A stretch of 64,000 nt of DNA from Eleusine coracana subsp. coracana (Eukaryota > Streptophyta > Magnoliopsida > Poales > Poaceae), in assembly GCA_032690845.1 (NCBI GenBank), contig CM064430.1, positions 5,876,949 to 5,940,948 on the forward strand. The letters run 5' to 3'. This document shows positions 45,945-57,183 of the stretch, piece after piece. The stretch's first letter is position 1. Each line of letters starts with the position of its first letter. The position numbers and the translations under genes were made by a program. The notes below the pieces were generated by a model. It saw only the letters and a list, made by a program, of their open reading frames with translations. It was not told where the DNA came from and made no database searches.

Positions 45945-47400
45945 GCAAGGTAAAATATCACAAAATAATTTAATTTGCCAAAATGCACTGCACCAATGAA
46001 ACAAAAAGGATTGCCAACAAATTGTGCACCATGGTTTTGTCACGTCTGGTTAGAAGTTAAGTCAGCATAGACACCTTATTAAGAATTACATTACAAGTAC
46101 TATTTTTCTTTCAATGCCCATATGAATTACAATGAGAGTTATCCACACAAGCATAGGAATATAGGATATACATTCCAAGACATTATTATAATATTCTAAT
46201 TTTGTTAAATTTTAAATGTATCGAAGATATTTCTTAATAAATATTTGGAGCATCAACAATACACAATATATGTTGGATTTCGTTTGTGCTTCCAGGATCC
46301 AAAGATATATGAATGAATATTTAGTATGACACTTGTCATGCGCATGCACCAATAGTTAACAGTGTTTATGCAAATAATGTGAGGTCAAAAGTAAAATTCC
46401 TATTTCATGGTGTTGCTTCATGTCAGATTTGTCCCTCAAAAGGAAACAAACAATTACTAAGTCCTAGCCTAGGGACAATAAAAACACTTATATATGTACC
46501 ACTACATGACCCTAAAAAAACTATACCTTACTATAGTGGTGGAATGTGAACTGTCCTAACATTTTATCAATATGATAAAAATAGAAACAAGAACATCATA
46601 TGTTTGATCCATATCAAAGAATGTTGTGAGTTATCGAGATATGTTTGCTCACTTGGTGATACACATGATATCATGTCAGACATGCATTTTGATATAAATA
46701 AATTGTAAAGAATTATAAAAAAACTAAAAAAACATTCTCCAAATATTTCCCTTAATCAAGTAATAAAATAATCTTGTAACATTAAGATATAGTAATTAAG
46801 ATGTACTCTTAATGAGAATTCCTCAAGATATATTTCTATTAGAGTAAAGGTGCGGAAAGGTGTGTATCAAATAGCAGCAAAAAATACCTATTTTTTGTTG
46901 CATATAAGTTCAGTAACTATAGTCTAACTAATAATAGTTTTTTTATGTGGAAACTACATAGTAAATACTTATTTTTTGTTGCGTATAAGTTCAGTAACTA
47001 TAGTCTAACTAATAATAGTTTTTTTATATGGAAACTATATAGTAGCATGATAAAATAAAACAAGGCACGCATAGGTACCTCATTCCCTCACAATTAAAAA
47101 CATACCGTTCTAGATCATAGCTATCGTAGACTAGTTTCACCATTGCTGGAGAGGAGAGTAAAATTGTTGCCTAAATCTTCTCTCTCCTATTGCTAAAATA
47201 AAATTTAAGTCTCTATTTTTAATTATTCTATTGGAGATGTTCTAACAAAAAATGACTCATATGTATTCAAGCAAACGTAGTGAGTTTCCTTGGATTTGAA
47301 CTTGACTCCTCTACACACAATCAAGTTCTATGTCAGAATACAACATGTGTAACTTGCGAACAATTTGTGAAGAGTCGTCAACAAAGGGACGGTGCTAAGC
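45945..47400. repeat. Segmental duplicate T3, upstream of ELIP copy A
   Basis: The most complete copy of the duplicated flank. At its left edge GCAAGGTAAAATATCACAAA matches the two flanks of the CACTA element joined together, giving an empty target site. No gene is visible. Confidence 0.78.
46883..47044. repeat. Tandem duplication, 81 bp x 2
   Basis: AATAC(C/T)TATTTTTTGTTGC... repeats with an 81-bp step and few differences. Only T3 has it. Confidence 0.85.
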
Positions 47401-48174
47401 TCTCTAATTTTGATGTCCTGGTTGAATTTTAAATAATTTGCTTCTCATACTATTAGCTCCTACTACTGTTCTCATAACAAATATAGTTATATATAGTGTA
47501 ACCAAACCAACACTAAGCATTTTAAGGCTTTGTGCAATTTGTCTTTCAGAAATGCTTGCAACTTGTAAGATTTGTGTTAAGCAACTGGAGCTTGCCAACT
47601 TGCATCATTCACATGAATTTTGCACCATGCATGGTGAAATTTATAAAACGGAGACTGGAGTGCTGAAAATCTTTGTTTCCTACTAGCTGATGGTTGATGT
47701 CTTATGAGTAAAGTGCATCGTAGGTCCCTAAACTATTTAGGAATGTTTATTTAGATCCATAAACTTTTAAAGTAACAAACTGGATACTAAAACTATTCTC
47801 AGATGGTCATCCAGATACACAAATTTTACAATGACCATATATATGTCCATGGTCTATTTATTTTATGTCAACCAGGTCCACACTGATCACGGGTATGACC
47901 GTTTACCCGTCATGTGGTGATGACAGCAGCATGTCACATGCCAACCATACAATGTATGGAAGGCAGACTGTAGCCCGTTGTCATGGGGAAAAGGCAGGCC
48001 ATCATCACTATAAAGTTTGTGGACCTATATCACCATCCGAGAATAGTTTAGGGACCCAGATAGTTACTTTAAGAGTTTGTGGACCTATATGAATGTTACT
48101 AAATAGTTTAGGGACCCATGGTGCATTTCACCTCATGTATTATTATAGCGATACAATATAGCGACATACATGCA
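47400..48174 (-). pseudogene. 3' flank of a lost ELIP copy, split by a MITE
   Basis: 47400-47704 and 48136-48174 match the 3' flanks of ELIP copies A and B (GAAAATCTTTG, CTAGCTG, ATAGCGATACAATATAGCGAC). Homology ends at ACATACATGCA, where a LINE tail begins. The coding region that should lie to the right is gone. Confidence 0.72.
47705..48135. mobile_element. MITE with ~75-bp inverted ends in the ELIP flank
   Basis: TGAGTAAAGTGCATCGTAGG at the left is matched by the complement of GGTGCATTTCACCTCA at the right, and the shared part includes GTCCCTAAACTATTTAG. TGTCTTA (left) and TGTATTA (right) look like a 7-bp target duplication with one change. The interior holds more inverted copies of the same words and no protein. 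Confidence 0.75.
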
Positions 48175-48920
48175 TTTTTTTAGAAATGAGGTTTACACCT
48201 CCCACTTTAGTAGAAAGCAGGCAACAAGAGTTTACAAAGTACCAACACACCAACCGGAAAAAAAAACAAAACACTGTCAAGGCAAACATACTAGCCTATT
48301 ACATTCAGTAACTGCTAAGGAATCCTTCCTTCTGAACTTTGTGAAATAGAAGGATCTGGCTGTTAAATTGATCAGGAGGTGACCATTGTTTGAGCCCTCT
48401 TGAAGACTTCACTTGCCACCGCCCTGAGGATTTGGCTTCCTTTCTGCAACATCCTTCTTGCCTCCGGTTTCTGCAAAATTTCCCATTTATCAATCCAGCT
48501 ACATGTGCTGGATATTATCTCGTTTGGGTTAGAAATGACCATCTTTCAGAAGCAAGCATCATTCCTTTTTTCCAAATTGTCCATACTACTGTTGCACAAC
48601 CCAGTAGACAGCCTTGCTTTGTGTCCTTATCAAAACTGTCTGCCCAACTGCCCAGCATGTCCCCAACGTTATTAGGCCTTGCCTTGATCCGTAGAGCACA
48701 TTTAACTATTGACCAAGTATATTTAGCACCGGACAGTGAAACATAAGGTGTTGAACTGATTCATGGCTGCCACAAAAAACACAATCAGGATTTCCCTTCC
48801 AATCTCTCTTCATTAGGTTATCCTTAGTTAATATGTTATCTTTAAGCAATAACCATAGAAAAACCTTTATCCTGTGTGGGACTTTTACCCTCCACAGAAA
48901 TTTTTGAGGGAAGTCCACTC
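48175..48920 (-). pseudogene. LINE fragment with zinc-binding reverse-transcriptase tail
   Basis: The minus strand encodes WRVKVPHRIKVFLWLLLKDN, then LTKDNLMKRDW and CVFCGSHESVQHLMFHCP (48706-48918). This Cys-Cys-His-Cys block is the zinc-binding domain that follows reverse transcriptase in plant LINEs. A run of seven T at 48175-48181 is the short poly(A) end on the minus strand. The RT core is missing: a 5'-truncated insertion. Confidence 0.78.
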
Positions 48921-48970
48921 ACACATTTTTAGCTTCTTATATAGAGAGCTTACTGAGAAGCCCTTCTTTC

Positions 48971-49615
48971 TCAAGTTCCAACATAATCGTTGTTCCTCTT
49001 GTCATGACTACGTTTGCATCTTGGGCATACAACGTCCTGATGCTCCTTTTGATACAATATGCAATAATTTGGACACCTGTGAATTTTTTGCACGTCTAAT
49101 GAAAGTGGAGAAATCAGTTTCTTACCAAGGTATGTGGTCCTTGGCAACAAGTTGGGCTTTGACAGCGCATCGGATATAAGTTTCAACAAATCTATAAAAC
49201 TAGCGTCTAACCAGCCATGCATGTCCTTCAGCTTCATTAGCTCAAGTACAATACACAACAAAGTGAACTCTTTCCCACGTCCCTTAGATTCCTCATATAG
49301 TGCGTCCTTTGATGCCTTCTCTATTATATAAAAATTATCAAGCCCTATAGTTGTACCGGCGCTGATCAACACCTGAGGCTCAATATGGCATAACAACTCC
49401 TCAACATCAAAATCAGCTTTACCACGTGACTCTGTCGCAGCTGCACCAGGCAAATTTCATATCAACTTCACTGTTCTCACCATGTTTTGTCCATGTCGTG
49501 TATGCTGCAACAAAACTCCTCTACACCAAGTGTGATTTGATTACTTCTATATCCTTCTATAGCTTTTCATTCTTACAATCATAGCATGGACAATGTATAT
49601 CAGTCGTTCCTTCAA
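48971..49615 (-). pseudogene. CACTA transposase fragment
   Basis: The minus strand carries HCPCYDCKNEKL (about 49560-49615), as in the N-terminal transposase-associated domain. The longer frame to 48971 has LLCIVLELMKLKDMHGWLDA, NLLPRTTYLGKKLI and IHRCPNYCILYQKEHQDVVC, followed by PRCKRS. These match the En/Spm TNP2-type transposase N-terminal half. No CACTA ends flank it, so it is an isolated remnant between a LINE tail and a retrotransposon. Confidence 0.75.
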
Positions 49616-49637
49616 GCCAAGCAATGTATAGCTTTTC

Positions 49638-50470
49638 ATGTTATGTAGCTGTTCAATGGTAAGAAAAGAGTGTAAGTTGGCTAAGGACCATGTTGGTCAG
49701 CTTGAGAGTGAGCTCAAGGATCTTGTCACATCTCATGATGCCCTAAACAAGAGTTATGACAAACTCAAGGGTGATCATGTAGAGCTTCATGAGAAGTACA
49801 AGGCCCTTGAGATTACTTTTGAGGCCATCAATGTTGAGAACCTTCCCTCTCCCTCGTCTAGTTCATCAAAGAGTGATTCTTCTACTATGTGTGATGAACT
49901 AACCACCTCGGTTGAGGTTTCTTCTCTTGAGCCACTTGTTTTGAAGGAACTTCACAAGCTCAAGGAAGAGAGGGATATGATGATGAAGGGATTTGAGAGA
50001 CTCAAAGCCACTCATAGGGAGATACTTGGGAAGAACCAAGTAAATGAAGTCTCCAAGACTTCTTTCCTTGAGCCATCCATGTTGGAAGAATATCACAAGC
50101 TCAAGGAAGAGAGGAAGATGGTGATGGACAGTCATATCCCGCCGCCATCGACATCATTGGGACGAGTGATTCCATCTCCACTTGGATCAAACCCCTTCTC
50201 GCCGACGACTACTATTGTGAGAGGTGTTGCAAGGATGGACATGCCACCAAGGATTGTCCCATGGTGAGAAATTCCATTGTTTTGCCTAATGTTAACTTGT
50301 TCCATGAGAACACACATTTTAAGGTTTTAGGAACAAGGATGGCAAGGTGAAAGCTAAGGCCTTGGGACCACCAAACAAGAAGAGGAAGGTCAATAGCATA
50401 TGGGTACCTAAGTGCATTGTTGATCTTGAGAGATCAGCTACGTACAAGTGGGTGCCCAAGAACAAGACCT
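49638..50470 (+). pseudogene. gag C-terminal part of the second SIRE-type element
   Basis: A coiled-coil frame (CKLAKDHVGQLESELKDLVT and repeated HKLKEERxMVM segments, 49638-50267) is followed in another frame by the zinc knuckle CERCCKDGHATKDC (Cys/His codons at 50216, 50225, 50240, 50255). Then IWVPKCIVDLE and YKWVPKNKT end at TAG near 50470. The first part of gag and the 5' LTR are missing. Confidence 0.75.
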
Positions 50471-51300
50471 AGATGGTGGTGGTGGTGGACCGAGTGCTTT
50501 CATAAAGATCATATGAAATCCACCACAAGTGACATGGACCTCAATGACCTATCTACTCATGAGGGAGGTAACTGTGTTAGTTCTTGGTAGTTGTAGTGTG
50601 TTTTTCTTTCTCGTGCATTGCATGGTAACTAGGACTCCTTTGTGACTAGTATGCTTTGCATCCATGCATGTGTAAATAACTAAAAGAAAAACACATAAAA
50701 ATTAGTCAATGTCTAACCCATCCAAGATAGCTATAAGCAAGGGGGAGTGCTTGAGATGGTTGTTTGATTTCTCTCAAGGCAAGGGCATGGCTTATAGTGA
50801 GTAAGCTAGGGAGGGGATCAAACTTGACATTGTTAGGTTTCCTTTGTGTCTAGTTCTTTAATATTGCTTGCATTTACATGGCATGTTTACTTTCATTGCA
50901 TATGTAAAATGCTTGTTGCATGCATCACATAGAAAACACAAAGGAGGATTGTCACATTAGGAGATATTTGTGCCTTATGCTCTATATGAGATTACATCTC
51001 CATAAGTGTGACCAAAGAAAAGGATTGTGCTTCATGCCCTTTGAGCAAGCTCTTAAGAACTCTGAGGTTAAATCTACTCACGTGGTTCATGGACTAAGGA
51101 TCATACATAACCTTTGGTTCTTATTTGCCTTGGTTCTTTTTGTTCGATCTTTCTTTTGGCATTTGCGAAAACTATGAGGCCATAGAGTGCCACTATTTCA
51201 AAATGAGTGTTTGAGTGTTCCCTCTATATTCCAAGTGCGGTGTTTATTTGTGTGTTTAGCGAGGCACTCGAAAAATGGAGAAATTCCTTGACTCAGCAAT
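50471..51300 (+). other. Non-coding interior of the second SIRE-type element
   Basis: The AAGGGGGAGTGCTTGAGATG block at 50739-50758 is typical SIRE 3' text. No protein blocks are visible where pol would be expected. Confidence 0.55.
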
Positions 51301-51310
51301 TTCTGGAAGT

Positions 51311-51492
51311 GATCGTACGGTCCAGTCTTTAGATCGTACAATCCGGTCAGTGGCACTAGAAACAGTGCCTAGGGGGAGTCTGGTCGTAGAGACCGGACAA
51401 TTCGGTCCTAGAGATCGGACAGTCCGGCCTGCAGTGGCCAGCAGATCCCGACCTGACCGGACAATCCGGTGTAGAGACCGGACTGTCCGATT
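51311..51492. repeat. Three pairs of GACCGGA-type palindromes, internal
   Basis: Pairs start at 51311/51332 (21 bp), 51391/51413 (22 bp) and 51455/51476 (21 bp). Units vary, for example GATCGTACGGTCCAGTC, while the pairing step is kept. Confidence 0.82.
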
Positions 51493-52423
51493 AGTTCAGT
51501 TGATCGCATGAAGCGAATCCTGTTCTGGACCGTTGATTCGATTCTTGATGAATCTCGGTCGTCGACGATGTTTTGACTTAGGTCAAAATTGTAAGAGACC
51601 TTTTGGCCCCTTCCTCGTTCCAATCGACCGCCGAGAGCTCGCCCAGCTCGTCGCCGCCGCGCCACTCGACTCCACCATCGTCGAGCCCCTCGCACCTTCT
51701 CGCCGCTGACGAACTGCGCCGCCAGCCACGCTGCTCCCGTGTCGCACCTGCTCGGCCCCGCTCTTCCACACGCTCGCGCCGCCACTCGCCCCGCGTTGCC
51801 TCGCACAGAGCCGCCGCCTCTCCACCGTGCGTCGCCACGAGTTGCCGCCTCTGCTCAGCACTACCACCTCCCGCGCGCGCAAGCCGAGCTCCACCCCACT
51901 CCTTCCGCCGATTGCTAGGGCAAGCCAAAAGTCCGAGCTTTTTTGGTGATCGGAGAGTTCACTCGGTGTTCCTTTGATCTCGGTGTGTCGACTTGCCCCA
52001 GGGTATTGTGCCATTCACTCCTTTCATCAATTGATGCCCTAAATTTGAGCAATTTCCTTAATTGATGCAATTAGATGTAATTCCTATCTTTAGTTTAATT
52101 AATTAATTAATTGGCTCAACCTAGATGCAATTAATTACATGCTTATCTGTTAATTGCAATTCTAGGGTTTGTCTCCTGTCTAGTCTATAGTTAGATTTAT
52201 TGCTATTATTTAACTGTACACTAGATGACTCGCACCAGCCACATATAGTCGATGATCATTGTTGCTACCTTGCACAATTGCCTAGTGATCATGTCCTTCA
52301 CTCAGTGCTAGGATTTCTATTGTGCATTCTTTCCTAGCGATGCTTTGCTTGTAGGTGTATTAGGACTCTATGCTTATCCCATCTACACCTATGTACGTGC
52401 AGTGACAGCAGCAGCAGTCGGAG
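51493..52423 (+). other. Leader-like DNA before the accessory ORF
   Basis: GC-rich Pro/Arg/Ser-type composition (51600-51910) is followed by AT-rich DNA and a pyrimidine-to-CAG block at about 52390-52401, just before the ATG at 52424. It could be an untranslated leader with an intron. Overlapping open frames on both strands are compositional. Confidence 0.4.
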
Positions 52424-54785
52424 ATGGCAGGATCAAGACAGGACAAGGGAAAGGGGAAGATGACTGAGAAGCCCAAGACCAAGAAGAGATCAAGACTGGA
52501 TCCAGAGTCAGAGAGAGCCAGGAGAGTGGCTAGGCACTTGGATGCCATGGAGCAGTCACGGAGGACTCCAGGGACAAGGCTGATCTTAGAGCAGCCCCGT
52601 GAGACATAGAGTTTGAGGAGGAGCACTAGGCAGAGGACTACACCTCTAGCAGTCGGAGTTGTGCCACCGTCATGGCTGCAGCGTACTCCAGTTTCCCGTC
52701 AGGAGAGATCGTCGAGAACTGCGGATCAGGGATCCTCCAGGTAGCAGGAGGAGGAGTCCGAAGAGGAGGAGATTGGAGAGGAGACCTCAGAGTTAGAGTC
52801 TGAGGAGTTGGTTGAGGAGGAGGAGTCAGAGGGTGAGCCAGAGCAGACTGTTCCCTAGATGACAGCTCACCGAGCAGGAGACCCGAGGTACACTTGTCAG
52901 GTGTGCACGAGGAGGCTACAGAGACTGGTTTAGGCAGCCGAAGAGCCGGACATCCTCAAGGTTCCTGCAAAGGATCTTAAGGTACTTTGTTTCGTGTCCT
53001 TCGAGCAGTGGGTGTCAGTTCCCCGAGACCCCGCTGCTGAAGAGAGGTACTGGACGGTGCTCCAGAGGAGGATAGGAGAGGGCTTGAGACGCTGTGTTGC
53101 CTTGAGGACGAGATACAGGGTGCTTGTACCGCAGCAGTATACCACCTACCAGGCCATGAGGACGGCCACAGGCACAGACATGGAGCAGTACTTCTCGTAC
53201 CTGTCAGGACTAGCTGAGCTAGTCACTGCTCCACTCAGGTTCAGGGAGGACATGGTCCTCGACTTCTACGCGATGTTGTGGCTTGCCAGAGACCGCTCAG
53301 AGTTCTGGTTCCTATTCAGAGGGCAGCCACAGTGAGTCACCAGGGAGGACCTGATCTCCCACCTAGGACTCCTGGCTTCAGACTTCCAGCTTTACAAGAG
53401 TGCCTACGGTACACTGGAACCACCCCGCAGACCTTAGGGAGGGAAGCTGCCTTCAGACGACCTTGTGTTGATTGCTTTCCACCACCCCACACTCTAGGCT
53501 TTGAGAGAGGCCCTGCTAGACTCACTGTAGAGGTCAAGGTGGTGAGAGCGATAGTCACCAGGACTATCATTCCCCAGTCTGGCTACAGAGAGGAGTTCAC
53601 ACTCTTACACCAGTGGGCTATAGCAGCCATCTTGAGGAGGTAGAATTTTGACTTAGCAGACCTTTTCATTGGAGAGATAGAGGAGGTCATTTCTGAGAGG
53701 GTTGGAGGACGTCAATTGGTCTACAGGCCCTACATCTGTTATCTCTTGAGGAGGATGAACCTAGTGACGGAGGAGCAGTACGACGCTTTCCCTGATATGA
53801 TCACCAGCTACTCACCTAGAGTCCCCAGGGGATCCCAGTCTACCTCCAGCCAGCATACAGGAGAGGAGGAGCAGGAGTCACCGGTACTTCACGAGCAAGT
53901 AGCTCAGCCAGAGAAGGTGGATCCTAAGTCAGCCAGCACAAGAGCGCCTCCCCAGCCGACAGGGTTGCAGTCCGAGGACAATGTCACAGTAACAGCACTA
54001 GTAGGACGGTTGGAAGAGTTTATGCAGAGTGTGTCAGAGGACAGACGTCAGATGATGGAGCTTATCAGAGGACAGACAGATCTTTAGCGCCAGCAGATGG
54101 CCCTTGTCTCCGCTCTAGTGACTCAGATGACGGAGCTTACTCAGAGGCAGGCCGGTCAGCAGCCAGGACCTTCAGTGTTTCCTCAGTTTCAGCAGCTGCA
54201 GACTCAGCCAGGACCCATCACTGCACTGATGACAGCACAGTCTAGTGGACTATCACTCTCAGATTCTTACCGATAGGGGGACCAGGACAGACTTTCTCTT
54301 TAGCACAGCTCTCTCCTGTGTCAGCCTTCTCTGTGTTAGCATTGTTTGTCTCACCCTCACACTCGTCAAGCTCGCAGATGGCAGGACACTCCAGATTAGA
54401 GCATGTACCGGTCAGGAGTCTGTTCTCAGACATTGTGCACACTACTCGTGCAGACTCCCAGACCACCCTAGAGTGAGCGACAGCTTCAGCTCCACCTCTT
54501 ACTGCCACTATTTCCACTCTTACTACTCAGGCAACAGAGGATCTTGTCTGTGGAGGTTTCACTCAGCAGGACGTGGCAGGCCTCATTCTACTCCAGACGT
54601 CAGCTCAGGAGACTGCCATGATCACTACAGTAGCACAGGACAGCGGGTCTGAGTCACCTGTAGACCTTGGTTTCTTTGAGCAGCTAGATGCTCAGGCGGC
54701 ATAGGCTCAGGGAGCACAGCAAGATCCACCTCAGGAGCAGCCAGGAGCAGAGCCCACAGAGGACGTCGCTACACCACCTCCTTCG
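52424..54785 (+). pseudogene. Accessory ORF of the second SIRE-type element (plant transposon protein type)
   Basis: MAGSRQDKGKGKMTEKPKTK opens a very basic N-terminus, then a Glu-rich stretch. The conserved middle is LKVLCFVSFEQWVSVPRD, VLDFYAMLWLARDRSEFWFL, FRGQPQ and REDLISHLGLLASDFQLYK, then RAIVTRTIIPQSGY and RPYICYLLRRMN. The family is annotated as putative plant transposon protein and occurs in many grass LTR elements. The tail is Gln-rich. In-frame stops near 52606, 52735, 52855, 52930, 53335 and 53641 and a frameshift between 53336 and 53640 show decay. Confidence 0.65.
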
Positions 54786-55423
54786 ACCACGAGCGCATAG
54801 ATGTTCATCTTTTCCCGCCTTTTTGGCTTTTTGGTGCTTGTTGCCAAAGGGGGAGAAGATATTAGGTCTAGCGGGAGTGGGAGTGTGATCTTGTTACGAT
54901 CGAGAGTAGCTTGTATCTAGGGGGAGCTACGAGGTTTTGGGAGATAGACCATTTGGTTCTTATTTTGAGGAGTTATTTGTTGTTCGTGGATTATGATGAG
55001 TCATGAATTTCATTCGCTTGTGTTTGACTCATTTTGATCTCACTTGGTTTATTTCCTGTTCATATGTAGTGCTTGTATTTATTTATTATGTTATATGCAT
55101 GTGTATAATATCATGATGATGAATGCTTGTTCTTAATTCTTATGCATTGTCATGCTAACTTGTTGCATCACATCATTTATGCCTTGCATTGCATGTCCTT
55201 ATGCTTTCATTCAATATATTGCCATGACATGCATGCATTCTTTCATCTAGAGTATGCTCTTCACTCTCTTCCTTATATCTCTAGATGTTGCTTGATTGAG
55301 TATGACCTTATGCATTTCTCTTATATATTATTATTATTATGGTTCCTCTCAATCTTTGTGTAGCTTGTTTAGTCCAGTTATTCATTAAAGTTTTTCAATT
55401 AAGTAGTGGTTGTCATCAATCAC

Positions 55424-55438
55424 CAAAAAGAGGGAGAT
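55424..55438 (+). promoter_or_regulatory. Polypurine tract of the second SIRE-type element
   Basis: AAAAAGAGGGAGAT directly precedes TGTAAGCTTCAGG, the LTR start, and is nearly identical to the tract of the other SIRE-type element. Confidence 0.85.
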
Positions 55439-55922
55439 TGTAAGCTTCAGGACTATTGATGATTGGATCCCCGTGGTATGGATGTTTTGGTGATAGATGA
55501 CAACTATGAAATTGCGGGCTAACATCTACACAAGTGTTGTCTATGTAGGAATCATCTCTTAACTCTATTACAAATCATGTGGATGATAGTGTCCTTAGCG
55601 ATTGATGACAATGACCGCAAGTATGGAGGCTTGTGAACTTGATAGAGTTCAAGGGTTGATGGAGATGGATCAAAGCGGAAAACAAGCTATGGTGCAAGTG
55701 TTTGGAACACTTGAGTAGTTGTTAGGGCTTTGAGTCCATAGGAAAAACCGGACTATCAAGGGGGTCTAGGTCATTCTCTTAGGTCATGTCTAGTCAATGA
55801 TGTGCAAGGTTGCTCGGTGAACTCACAGGCACTAGGTGACAGTGGAGAAGCCATGGAGCTATTCGGAGAAGCCGGGAAACCAAGTCAAGCGAGGATGACG
55901 AGTTTCAGCTTCTGGACATAGA

Positions 55923-56279
55923 GACCGGACAGAGGGGTCAGTGGAGACCGGACTGTACGGTCACTATGGGAGTTTTTTAGGACTTAGCGTGAGGAGCCAG
56001 ATGTCTACTAGTAGGAGACTCTGTACAGACCGGACGGTCCGGTCTACTGACCGGACGGTCCGGTCTACTGACCAAACGGTCCGGTCAGTAGGAGTGCCAG
56101 AGGAGCAGTCACAGTGTAGCGCCAGAATGTTTCTGAACTGGAGAGAGAAACGGACCGGACTGTCCGGTTAGGTGACCGGACTGTCTGGTCAGTTAGGATT
56201 TCAGCAGGGGCAGAGCCAGTTGTGCACAGAGGTGCAATGATCGGACTGTCCGGTCAAGCAGTGACCGGACTGTCCGGTC
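55923..56279. repeat. Nine GACCGGA-type palindromes in U3
   Basis: Units start at 55923, 55946; 56028, 56049, 56070; 56153, 56174; 56239 and 56263. GACCGGACGGTCCGGTC and GACCGGACTGTCCGGTC are perfect palindromes with 8-bp arms and a one-base centre. The steps within groups are 23, 21, 21, 21 and 24 bp. Confidence 0.9.
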
Positions 56280-56332
56280 AATGTGCCTAGAAAGCTGATT
56301 TCATAGAGCAACGGTTAGTTTGAGGTTGGGAG

Positions 56333-56345
56333 CCTTTATAACTTT
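56333..56345 (+). promoter_or_regulatory. TATA-like box of the second SIRE-type LTR
   Basis: CCTTTATAACTTTG lies about 53 bp after the last palindrome, matching the layout of the other SIRE-type LTR. Confidence 0.5.
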
Positions 56346-57183
56346 GTTATTGGGGTCTTAGAGACCCCTCTTGGCCAGTGGAATACCTGAGAGAATTTAG
56401 TAAGGTCCAAGAGGAAAAGAGGAGAGCACTAGGAGGAGATATTGCATATCTTAAGAGTGCTAGAGAAGAGTAGCTTGAGCATCTTGCACATCTAAGGGTA
56501 GGGTGTACTTGAGGGTGTGATCTAGATTGTTACTCTTAGTCTATGATGAGATCTAGACCGGTTAGATGTCAGTGATCGAGCCTATCATGATCGGTTGTGA
56601 GGGCCGTCATACGTTTGTACATGGTTTGAGCCCGTCATTGGAAGGGGCATCACTAGTGAGCGCCCGTGCCGGCTCGGGGAGTCCGGCAAGTTCTCGAGGG
56701 AGGCGAGCTTGTGCTTTGTGCAGTGGTGACGCACACCATGTATTCACTCGAGGAGTGATTGCGGGCTCGTGGGCGAGAATTCCACTTGGTGGCGAGAGGG
56801 ACCGGGACTCCGACGAGAGTGGTCCAATGAGGATTAGGGGAAGGCGCCATCCTTCCGAGACCTCGGGAAAAAATCATAAGCATTCCTTGACCCTCTCTTT
56901 ACTATTTCGCATTTGTATGCTCTAGTGAGTAGGGTGACTTGTGGCTTGCATAGGCTAGTGTGATTGGCTTCCGTATTTTATCTTATCATGAACACTAGCA
57001 TATGTAGGGTCTTAGCCTACTAGACTTGTTTGGGTTTCCTTATCTTATTAGACTTAAGTAGCGAAATTGAAGTATTTGGAGTCGTGAACGGCTTACCGAT
57101 TCAACCCCCCCCCCCCCCCTCTCTCTCTCACGAAACGCCTTCGGTCCTTACAGATGGTAACACGAGTAGATTGAGGAGGAAAA

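Larger units (their letters stand above)
49638..57152 (+). mobile_element. Second SIRE-type element, 5'-truncated and lacking pol
   Basis: It contains the gag C-terminus, a long accessory ORF, a polypurine tract and a 3' LTR in that order. No reverse transcriptase or integrase is seen. GATGG at 57153-57157 follows the LTR but no matching copy is found on the left, consistent with loss of the 5' end. Architecture matches the element at 31918-42505, but the sequence and the palindrome type differ. Confidence 0.75.
55439..57152 (+). repeat. 3' LTR of the second SIRE-type element
   Basis: It starts TGTAAGCTTC and ends GGTCCTTACA. A long C run with a CT repeat at 57103-57129 precedes the end, as in the other SIRE-type LTR. 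It holds nine palindromes upstream of a TATA-like block. Confidence 0.8.

Noticed and set aside
51578..52014. Arg/Ala-rich minus-strand frames
   Set aside because: They lie in the GC-rich leader of the second SIRE-type element, antisense to it, and look compositional.
1179..56279. Short, regularly spaced palindromic repeats as a CRISPR-like array
   Set aside because: The units are in eukaryotic retrotransposons, come as pairs or triplets rather than long arrays, have no unique spacers of constant length and no cas genes nearby.
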